From Amphibalanus amphitrite (lineage: Eukaryota > Arthropoda > Thecostraca > Balanomorpha > Balanidae): DNA of 64,000 nt. Positions 25,201 through 31,004 of the stretch are shown in pieces. Position 1 is the stretch's first letter, and each line of letters opens with the position of its first letter. The position numbers were made by a program, and so were the translations under genes. Below the pieces are notes generated by a model. That model did not search any database, was not told the DNA's origin, and saw only the letters and a program-made list of their open reading frames with translations. The stretch spans positions 1-64,000 of the forward strand of contig NW_024882969.1 in NCBI RefSeq assembly GCF_019059575.1, in the 5' to 3' direction.

Positions 25201-28200
25201 GCTCAGAAATGCCTGTAAAAGGGCTATAGAATGCGTTCTTCCGCGGCGCTGTAGCTCTATTGGTTCCCGAGATAGCCGTCGGCAGTTTTCAAAATGTTGA
25301 AATAGTCAACATTTTACCTTTGGTGACCTCTGGTGACCTGACCTTTGGCCTGGTCCAAAAAATTACTCAAGTGTTTTCGTCCTTATTTTGGACGTTCTTT
25401 CGATTGCCGCTTACCGCGTGTCGCTACATGGCCCAGGAGCCGAGTTAGAAGGGGGGTGTGTTAAAACACCCCCTCCCCCGGCCCGGCGCGGAATCTCGGA
25501 GCACCGGCCCGGCGCGGGTTAAAGGTAGTGTGCCAGCTTTCTTGGACCGTATGGAGTTAATGGCCCAGATAAGGAGAACCGGATTTTTAGAACTTATCCA
25601 TACCTTCAAAACTCATGGAAACGTCTTAAATTCTTCAAATTTTGAGTACCCCAGTGCGAAATTCGCCCCGACGGGCTGTCGGTCGTACCCCAACCACATT
25701 TCACACCACTATGAACAATAAATGCACACACTGAAATCGCTATTACCGATATGCTCATCCAATCAAGTTTCGATAAACCCGTTCATCATCATCTCCTGCG
25801 GTTTCGAACACGCCTGTTAGTTGGCTTCTGATGCTCGTCGAGGTCGGAATTTCCAAATACGCGTGGTGCGTCGGGCCGCGCGCTCTGACTTCGGCCAAGA
25901 AAAATGCGTCAGCTGATCATTGTCATTTCTGCCACTTGCGTGTGGTGAAATGGGGTCATAACTTATAAGACGGCTTTTTCATATCAATTATTTTACATAA
26001 AATCATATTTCAAACCATAAATAATGTTCGACAGCCAAATAAAAGAAACAATACCAATACGGGCTTACAGTTTAAGGCTCGACATTGTGTTGTCTACGAT
26101 TAGACAGCTGATAACTCATTCCCGTACGTCGTATGGTCGTAACACTATAATGACCTTTGCTTATTGTCACAAGTGCGCCGCATTCGCGATTGTTGCCCGA
26201 CGCCTGTTTGCAGGTGAGCCCACTACAGTTGTTATACATATCTAAAAACCGATAAACTTTTAGGCGAAAAAGGCACTATTCCAGGCCCATTTTTGATTTT
26301 TTTTTGCGATATTAGGTAAAAACAGAAGCTTCTTATCCTAGGAAAAATAAAATGGGAAATCTTTCAAAGGTGGCACACTACCTTTAAAGCAAATAGTTCA
26401 CTTTTAACATGGGGTTTTAAACTGGAATAGCAGTTTTGTAGATTGAGCTGAGACTAGCACTAATCAGAAGCTTTTACGGCTGATAATCACCCCATACAAA
26501 AATATTCCATTTCTCGTTCCGAAAAGAGTGCCTTGCAGAGGAATGCGTGCCTTGCTGAGGAATGCAGTCACGTCATCGTCAGCCAATCAGCATGCTGCTT
26601 ACAGCCAATGGGTTTGTCCTACGCAATATGATTGGTCAACGCGTACTAAGTCCAGGTTAAACGCGCGTCAAGCTGGGGCCGAGGGGGCGCTACTCCCCTT
26701 ACTGGCCGAAGTCACAGCCGCCGCACAGCCGGAGCCAGATGACCCCGGCTAAGCAGCAGATCTGACCAGGGGTGTAATTTTCCCAAAATGATTGTGGGTG
26801 CCCAGCTGTAGGGGCGCCAGGCCGCTTAGGGTACGTAGGGGCGCCAGAAGGTTACAAGGGCGCCGAGAGACCATGACAAGGGCGCCATTCTCCCAGAAGG
26901 GCGCAAAGTGATTAAAAATGCTATATGATCCAGGGGCGCAGAGAGGTCAAAAGGGCGCCGCACAGTCAGTAATGCTAAGTTGGAAGTTGGTGGGGACGTA
27001 GGGGCGCCAGACGGTTACGAGGGCGCCGTGAGACCATGCAAAGGGCACTATTCTCCTAGAAGTGCGCCGAGTGATTGAAAACGCTATGTGGTCCAGGGGC
27101 GCTGAGAGGCCAGAAGGGTGTCGAACAGTCAGTAGTGCTAAGTTGGGGGGACATAGGGGCGCCAGACGGTTACGAGGGAGCCGTGAGACCGTGCAAAGGG
27201 CACTATTCTCCTAAAAGGGCGCCGAGTGATTGAAAACGCTATGTGGTCCAGGGGCGCTGAGAGGCCAGAAGGGTGTCGAACAGTCAGTAGTGCTAAGTTG
27301 GTGGGGACATAGGGGCGCCAGACGGTTACGAGGGCGCCGTGAGACCATGAAAAGGGGCGCCATTCTCATAGAAAGGCGCCGAGTAATTGAAAACGCTATG
27401 TGGTCCAGGAACGCTGAGAGGCCAGAAGGGCGCCGAACAGTCGAGGGATGCACGGTGGACAGAAACATAACTAGGGCGCGAGACGGTCAGGAGGGCGCCG
27501 TTAGACCATGAGAAGGGCGCAGTGCTGTCAAAAGGGCGCCATTCTCTCAGAAGGGCGCCGATTGATTAAAAACGCTATATTATCCAGGAACCTGAGGCGG
27601 TCAGGAGGACGCCGTTAGAGCGTGCGAAGGGCGCCGTGCTCTCGAAAGGGCGATTGTGACATAAGACTTGTGGGTGCATTTTCATCATTGTGGGGGCATA
27701 TTTCAGGATTGTGGGTGCATCTGCCCCCACAAAGAGATATAAAATTACACCCCTGGCTCTGACCAGTCAGCCCCCTGCGGGGGATCCGATGGTATCATAG
27801 ATACAAACCTGCAGTTTGCTTGAAGATCCACTGAGATCATAGATCCATTACTTGGATCCATGCACATGTCCAGTCTGGCTACCTCCCCTGCAGGTACCTA
27901 CTGTGTAGGTACCTGCCTACTGTGTGTGTAGGTAACTGCCTACTGTGTAGGCCCGCATAGTGCCCCAGCACCAAAAAGTCAAGATCTTGTGGAGATTGCC
28001 ATACTTAGCAGCCTGGGCTATCAAATAACAAAACAGGTGTAAAGTGACCCAAATGAACAGGTACCTCGAGGAGTTCTTACCCGAGTGAGTGCTCAAACCG
28101 GTTGTGCGCAGCTGATGGGAACACATAGTAGGTGCCACCCAGCTGTTTGATGTGCCGCAGTCGCTGAAACTGTGGTGTGTCGATCACCAAAACACAGAGC

Positions 28201-28265
28201 GGGTGCAGCTCAAAGTGTCCATGTACGCTGTCATTAAACACCTTCCAGCCAGTTGTTGCCTCCAT
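4236..28265 (-). CDS. SAMHD1: SAMHD1-type dNTP triphosphohydrolase, 9 coding exons
   Basis: HD-domain enzyme that in the family splits dNTPs to deoxynucleoside and triphosphate. Coding exons on the minus strand: 28265-28081, 22495-22312, 17656-17474, 17200-17082, 16797-16657, 6632-6371, 6053-5842, 5620-5506, 4367-4236. All junctions are GT-AG and phases agree, giving 510 aa. Seen residues: NRFEHSLG (H59), [12 protein letters not shown] (H98, D99), HEATS (H124) and CRDSH (D204), matching the metal and catalytic set. DTPQFQRLR (D29, Q34, R37) matches the allosteric dNTP site. The ATG lies 2 nt after an acceptor, so a 5' noncoding exon is likely. No SAM-domain exon was found upstream, so the protein is shorter than vertebrate SAMHD1 (about 626 aa). 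Intron 5 (about 10 kb) is almost entirely a Harbinger transposon. Confidence 0.93.
4621..4686. repeat. 17-bp tandem repeat
   Basis: About three copies of a 17-bp unit (GGGACAAAACAGTACCA) lie in the last SAMHD1 intron. They follow a short GGTACCAGGTACCAGG stretch. Confidence 0.75.
5582..5690 (-). repeat. 38-bp tandem duplication of the SAMHD1 exon 8 start with its acceptor
   Basis: The first part of the exon that starts at 5620 (minus) is repeated upstream in the intron. GTTCCGTGAGACCTAC recurs 38 bp away behind its own CCGCAG acceptor, and part of a third unit follows. The true acceptor is the inner one (CCGTAG). Use of the outer acceptor would add 38 nt and break the frame, so it is a decoy splice site. 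Confidence 0.8.
7942..8466. repeat. Nested dispersed repeat with GGCGGAA-type ends
   Basis: The block starts near GTGGCGGAACACC and ends near ATTCCGCCGCC. Its inner part (about 7957-8085: G-run, then CTGACTTTTGGTC) closely matches 21876-22006 in the same orientation, so it is a dispersed repeat, here nested in the Harbinger. No coding capacity was seen. Confidence 0.5.
9940..10289. mobile_element. Partial TTAA element with G/C runs
   Basis: It holds a G-run (about 9950), a C-run (about 10235-10245) and a right terminus GCGCGGG followed by TTAA at 10290-10293, as in the other members of the family. A matching left end was not found, so it seems truncated or diverged. It is nested in the Harbinger element. 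Confidence 0.5.
10499..11517 (+). CDS. PIF/Harbinger (HARBI1-like) DDE transposase
   Basis: Two exons, 10499-10593 and 10695-11517, joined in frame through a GT-AG intron, give 305 aa. The ATG of exon 1 begins [12 protein letters not shown]. It is preferred over the internal ATG at 10780 because the splice restores an N-terminal helical region typical of HARBI1. The DDE triad is visible: D145 (CIDGTHV), D222 (GDSGYG) and E258 ([10 protein letters not shown]), with VHDARV between the first two. An N-terminal helix-turn-helix-like segment contains [14 protein letters not shown]. The family cuts and pastes DNA at its own termini, normally with a Myb-like partner, and that partner gene lies convergently downstream. 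No stop or frameshift interrupts it. Confidence 0.92.
12186..12272. repeat. Short GGAGCC/GGCTCC hexamer repeat
   Basis: A degenerate array of GGCTCC-type words ends in CCGCAGCCCTG. It resembles the larger hexamer elements at 15103, 35805, 36768 and 42849. It lies just beyond the stop codon of the Harbinger partner gene. Confidence 0.55.
12272..15892 (-). CDS. Harbinger accessory protein (Myb/SANT-like DNA-binding)
   Basis: Four exons on the minus strand, 15892-15827, 13860-13698, 13471-13391 and 13110-12272, splice in phase to 382 aa. The N terminus ([10 protein letters not shown]..., then [18 protein letters not shown]...) and the basic segment [20 protein letters not shown] at about 71-90 look like the Myb/SANT-type module that guides Harbinger transposase. 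The C-terminal half is a low-complexity Ser/Thr/Ala region with about five 24-residue tandem repeats ([10 protein letters not shown] type, bases 12451-12810). The C-terminal tail is helical ([15 protein letters not shown]). It is convergent with the transposase. Family assignment is from sequence pattern; the exon structure rests on agreeing phases and GT-AG sites. Confidence 0.78.
12451..12810 (-). repeat. 72-bp coding minisatellite
   Basis: About five tandem copies of a 72-bp unit start at 12451, 12523, 12595, 12667 and about 12739. The unit length is a multiple of three, so the frame of the Harbinger accessory protein stays open through every copy. Confidence 0.85.
14678..14710. repeat. 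Short perfect hairpin
   Basis: GCATCCTTCACG at 14678-14689 is repeated in inverted form at 14699-14710 around a 9-base loop, within the Harbinger element. Confidence 0.7.
15103..15366. repeat. GGAGTC hexamer element with inverted ends
   Basis: About 264 bp of GTCGGA-type repeats is bounded by CCAGAGCTGCGG on the left and CGCATCTCTGG on the right, imperfect inverted ends. It belongs to the same family as the blocks at 35805, 36768 and 42849, and is nested in the Harbinger. Confidence 0.7.
16014..16027. promoter_or_regulatory. Perfect RFX X-box palindrome
   Basis: GTTGCCATGGCAAC lies about 120 bases upstream of the start codon of the Harbinger accessory gene (minus strand). It may be a promoter element of that gene. 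The motif is exact; the function is inferred. Confidence 0.4.
17861..17933 (+). repeat. tRNA-like sequence (tRNA pseudogene or SINE head)
   Basis: TAGCTCAGCTGGTAGA matches the A box and ATTCAAGTC approximates the B box, at tRNA-like spacing. The acceptor ends do not pair (GCCCGTA has no partner), so it is not a functional tRNA. It lies in SAMHD1 intron 2. Confidence 0.5.
18267..18754 (-). pseudogene. Partial duplicate of SAMHD1 exon 2 plus flanking intron
   Basis: The block at 18267-18741 is nearly identical to 22009-22486, which contains SAMHD1 exon 2. The copy keeps the donor site (exon end 18565) and the whole HD motif [12 protein letters not shown]. It lacks the first bases and acceptor of the true exon. 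There, sequence jumps into a TTAA-type element, which supplies a TTTTAG at 18755-18756. From that AG (exon 18754-18565, 190 nt) the frame would be open and in phase with exon 1. Within the coding part I see only three differences, all at third codon positions. It may be a dead duplicate or an alternative exon exclusive with the original. Confidence 0.75.
18961..19906. mobile_element. TTAA-flanked element with G/C-run hairpins (copy 2)
   Basis: The 946-bp element is flanked by TTAA (18957-18960 and 19907-19910) with ends CCCTAGAACG and CGTGCGAGGG. It is inserted in the older element copy A. Copy B carries a single TTAA at the same spot, an empty site that proves the boundaries. A hairpin of a G run, TTGTATCAA and a C run is near the left end, and a second G-run/C-run hairpin near the right. 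Many AGGTCA words (for example 19299-19318, 19698-19742). No transposase. Confidence 0.88.
20153..20390. repeat. Nearly perfect palindromic fold-back element, 87-bp arms
   Basis: Arms 20153-20239 and 20304-20390 are near-perfect inverted copies, starting TGCGGTAGACCGCGCCCAA. The 64-bp spacer holds a further fragment of the arm end (GCGGTCTACCGCA). CCACC flanks both sides, consistent with a 5-bp target duplication. It is absent from the homologous element copy B. GC-rich, no coding capacity. Confidence 0.85.
20697..21874. mobile_element. TTAA-flanked element with G/C-run hairpins (copy 3)
   Basis: The 1178-bp element lies between TTAA 20693-20696 and 21875-21878, with ends CCCTCGCCCCGTTGG and the inverted CCAACGGGGCGCGGG. 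The left hairpin has a G run, CCATTTTGG and a C run. The right has a G run, CCAAAATG and a C run. A dense string of TGACCTTGACC-type words lies at 21359-21411. Its left TTAA is shared with the end of copy A of the AGGTAGTGTGCC family. No transposase. Confidence 0.85.
21876..22008. repeat. Dispersed repeat shared with 7957-8085
   Basis: A G-run followed by CTGCCGACTTTTGGTC and ending GTTCCGCCGCC closely matches the repeat nested in the Harbinger. It abuts the block duplicated from SAMHD1 exon 2. Confidence 0.6.
22643..24067. mobile_element. hAT-type non-autonomous element hosting a mariner
   Basis: Ends CAGGGGCGGAGAA and TTCTCCACCCCTG are flanked by an exact 8-bp duplication, GTGAATAG (22635-22642 and 24068-24075), the hAT hallmark. 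It has no hAT transposase frame. Inside, an inverted pair based on ACGTACGGCCCTCCAG is at about 22733 and 22945, and a fold-back mariner at 23018-23978. It lies in SAMHD1 intron 1. Confidence 0.85.
23018..23978. mobile_element. Fold-back mariner: two inverted 3' halves of a transposase
   Basis: A TA dinucleotide flanks both ends (23016-23017, 23979-23980), and the terminal repeat starts TTAGGTCGTTCAATAAG. The two arms (about 23018-23424 and 23564-23978) are inverted copies of the same mariner 3' half. Each encodes a C-terminal stretch with [19 protein letters not shown] (plus) or its SPNLAPSDF variant (minus). The central part carries HHDNARPH, the conserved second-Asp motif, and the upstream WWAF segment. 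The 5' half of the gene, with the first catalytic Asp, is missing and stop codons break the frame, so no functional transposase is made. Confidence 0.85.
24169..24296. repeat. Palindromic repeat with hammerhead-like motifs on both arms
   Basis: Arms of about 50 bp (24169-24219, 24247-24296) are inverted copies. Each arm, read outward, has CTGATGA, a GC-rich helix (GGC...GCC) and GAAACGCG, the order of a hammerhead ribozyme core. Such motifs are known in the terminal repeats of Penelope-like elements. One extra base between CTGATGA and the helix makes the fold uncertain. A near-direct repeat (CACTGATATATGC / CACTGATATGC) lies on either side. Confidence 0.6.
24330..25518. mobile_element. TTAA-flanked element with G/C-run hairpins (copy 4)
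   Basis: The 1189-bp element lies between TTAA 24326-24329 and 25519-25522. The left hairpin has a G run, TGTGTTTGAACA and a C run. The right has a G run, TGTGTTAAAACA and a C run. It shares CTGCGGTTTTTC and an AACGGCGGCGC word with copy 3. Many TGACCT words (for example 24960-25020, 25315-25345). No transposase. Its right TTAA is shared with the next element. Confidence 0.82.
25523..26383. mobile_element. TTAA/TA element of the AGGTAGTGTGCC family (copy B, complete)
   Basis: The 861-bp element has terminal inverted repeats AGGTAGTGTGCCA and is flanked by TTAA (25519-25522, 26384-26387). The flank could also be read as a TA duplication. It is the complete, uninterrupted relative of copy A. 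No transposase frame. Confidence 0.85.
26767..27755. mobile_element. hAT-ended element filled with about 156-bp satellite repeats
   Basis: Ends CAGGGGTGTAATTTT and AAAATTACACCCCTG are flanked by GATCTGAC (26759-26766) and GCTCTGAC (27756-27763), an 8-bp target duplication with one mismatch. The interior is about five tandem units of roughly 155-163 bp built on GGGGCGCCAGACGG and AAGGGCGCC words (unit starts near 26836, 26999, 27154 and 27310). No coding capacity. Confidence 0.82.
27890..27955. repeat. Short TAGGTACCTGCCTACTGTG repeats
   Basis: Two to three imperfect copies lie in SAMHD1 intron 1, between the satellite element and exon 1. Confidence 0.6.
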
Positions 28266-28283
28266 CTCTGAAACCAAAGTCAT

Positions 28284-29590
28284 GTTGGACGTTAGTACTC
28301 AGTCACATTGGAATACCAATACCTACTTCAACTTGGGAATACTGATAGATGTTTACACACTGCACTAACAGGTTTCCACTTCAGATTGGCCTTGGCAATG
28401 AATTAGGTGCCATTTCAGTAGAAATTGTCAAAATCCAGAGCTCTGTTCAGTGTTCGGTCACTGTTTTTAAATCAGCATGCTGTCGGTTTTTGTCGGTTTT
28501 CCGCCATTGCTGGCGCTTCTTGGCCTCTCATTGGTCTAACGAATAGACCACCTGAATTCGACCAATGAGGACGAGGAGCCAAGGAGTAGCAGCATGCTCA
28601 CAGCCTGCTGATAAAAAACGGGGGGCGAACAGCGCCCAGGTGAACATAAATAGTGAATTATAGTGTACAAAACAGACTGATCGTCTGAACCAAGGTCTGA
28701 AACAAGTCTACTCTGACTCTGAACACCTGGTTTACTCACCTGGTGCCATTTCAGTAGTAATTATACAGATCTTGGTCAGATCTTTCAATTGAACAGATCA
28801 TTTTTTGACTGTTTTTAAAATAAATTGAAATGAAATAAGCCCATAACCTAACACACGTTGACGTTGTTGAACCCTTAGCTCGACCCCATTTGGATGGTTA
28901 ACAAAAAGTATAATGGATGAAGATTTGCGCCACCGAAATTTGTCCACTGGATATGAGATATCCCGTCCTAAAGGTATATAAAACAGTACGGACTTCTATA
29001 TAGGGCCTTGGTACGGACTACGGAAACTTGACGGAAACTGGACGGAAACACGGAAACTTTTTTGGACGGGCTTGCCCGTGTGGAAATCCAATCCCAAGGC
29101 CGTTAGAAATCCCCTTTCGTTGAATATCCAAACGATCCAAACAACATCCAAAAATGACGTCAAATAAATTAAAAACGGTTAAGTTATCAGTTATTTCATA
29201 CAACAATATAATATATTCATTACAATATTTGCATTCTAAATAAACTAAATATTTCCTAGCTTTAATGGTCCAAAATAGCTTTTTAAAAGTGCCCTTACGA
29301 CACTATTTAAGCCATTTAAGCCCTTTCTGGGTAATGGGCATGTGCGCCGAAAATGTATCAGCGTCAGTGGTCAATGCTCGTGTTGATATTCCGTGCAGGG
29401 TATATTCCGTGCAAATTTCCGATTCCGATTCCGTGCAAATTTGTTGATCTCGTGTTTTGCACGGTGACATGAATTGAAATTCATTTTCAAACCTACATCG
29501 TCTTGATACGGCCCTGGAATCTGGATCGGTGGGATATTGGATACAAATTGTGATCTTAGGTCAAGGTAGGCTAATATAATAGCAGGTGCC
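28284..29590. other. Upstream region of SAMHD1
   Basis: No gene is seen on either strand. An imperfect inverted-repeat block (about 28455-28640) contains paired CATTGGTC/GACCAATG words (28530-28537, 28560-28567). These could be a small fold-back element or CCAAT-type promoter boxes for SAMHD1. Short repeats of GGACGGAAACT lie near 29010-29060. Confidence 0.35.
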
Positions 29591-29993
29591 TATCTATCTG
29601 ATTGAGGCTGATTTGAGCTCAGGCAACTGACCAGCTTATACAGTTGCCTGGTGAGGCATTATCTGAGGCGCCGGTGGTGACGGCTCTGGCTTCGGCGGAG
29701 TTGGAGTCTGAGTTCAAGAAATTTGCATGTGACATGCATGTGACTGCATGAACGGACAACGTCAACACTACGTCTACTTGTCGTCCGCGTCTGCTCATCT
29801 GCCTCTGCATGCCTGGTTGCTAGTACCATTTGTGTCTTCCTTGGACTCCTTGCTTGTCTGCTGCACATGCTAGTGCTCTGCAACTGGGCCCTGCCTTCCC
29901 CTGCCTCAGCCAAGCTTTCCACACCCTGCTAGCCTGTGACGCGCCAAGCTCGATTGCAAGAGGGCTGCTGCCTGGCTGGTTTTGACAAGGACA

Positions 29994-31004
29994 ATGCGCA
30001 GAGGGTCTCGGAATGCCAGGGGTGCTGGCAGGCGTGGGAGAAGCGCAAGTGTCACTGGTGCTGGTGTACTTAGGGGAGAAGAGTGTCTATGCGGTACATG
30101 TGGGGATGATGTGGGAAATGACCCCATAGGGTGCGACAAATGTGAACAATGGGTCCATGGGAATGAAATGTGCTCAGGTCTACCTCAGGAGCTCATTGAG
30201 GCTATAATGAAATATGAGGGTAAAGGAATCCAATTCATGTGCATGAAGTGCCAGGTACAACATGTTGAGAATCGTGGTAAATCTCCCTCTAGCCATACTG
30301 AACCACATCTAGCCGAGACAGTCAGTCACTTATTCAATCAAGTCAAAGGGATCTGTTCTGCCATTCGAGATCTCGCATCTCAGGTTAAGACCCTGTCTGC
30401 TAAGACTGAGAAAACATGCCCCTGTGATGCTGCTGTACACACCCAAACCCAAGCTGCAGCACCACAACAACCACAGCCTCATCAACCACAGCAGCAACAG
30501 GACTATCGCACCATGATACGTGAGGAGCTCAAGGAGCAGAAAGAGCGTGAAAAGCGACGATCCTTTCTCATTGTCAGGGGTCTTCCTGCTAACTCAGCCT
30601 CAGAATTTATCAGGAAGTTTGCTCAGCTCACTGATGACTGCATGGGAATGAGGGTTGAGCCATCTGAAGCCTTTGCTATAACTGGTCACTCAAACTTCTA
30701 TCGCATCAGGGTACCAGATGATGACCAACGCAAAGAGATCCTGGAGAAGGCAAAGCAACTAAAAGGCTCTCGATATGACAAAGTTTTTGTCAACAGGGAC
30801 CTGACTTATTCACAGAGAACCGAGCTCTACCATCGTCGCCAGGCCCGCCGGCAGCAGGAGCCTGGGTTGAGAGCTGGGGACCAGAGACCTGTGGATGTTC
30901 TTAATGATGCTCCACGTCAACAGGCTGCTCTCCCACAAGCTGCCGCTGGTGCCCCTGCCCCTGCCCCAGCTAACGCGTCTACCCAAGCGGGTTCGGGAAA
31001 CTAG
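29994..31004 (+). CDS. LINE ORF1 protein with PHD-type zinc finger
   Basis: 336 aa starting at ATG 29994 (MRRGSRNARG). A C4HC3 finger spans about residues 30-80: CLCGTCGDDV, GCDKCEQWVH, then MCSGL and FMCMKC. A Gln/Pro-rich linker follows (about 155-175) and then an RRM-like or basic region (RRSFLIVRGLP). Such ORF1 proteins bind the element's RNA. The last codons are GGA AAC followed by TAG, and the heptamer GGGAAAC (30995-31001) is in the frame expected for a -1 slippery site. Confidence 0.85.
   Translation: MRRGSRNARGAGRRGRSASVTGAGVLRGEECLCGTCGDDVGNDPIGCDKCEQWVHGNEMCSGLPQELIEAIMKYEGKGIQFMCMKCQVQHVENRGKSPSSHTEPHLAETVSHLFNQVKGICSAIRDLASQVKTLSAKTEKTCPCDAAVHTQTQAAAPQQPQPHQPQQQQDYRTMIREELKEQKEREKRRSFLIVRGLPANSASEFIRKFAQLTDDCMGMRVEPSEAFAITGHSNFYRIRVPDDDQRKEILEKAKQLKGSRYDKVFVNRDLTYSQRTELYHRRQARRQQEPGLRAGDQRPVDVLNDAPRQQAALPQAAAGAPAPAPANASTQAGSGN

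Noticed and set aside
26767-27755. CRISPR-like array
   Set aside because: Units are about 156 bp tandem repeats without unique spacers in a eukaryotic intron, bounded by transposon ends.
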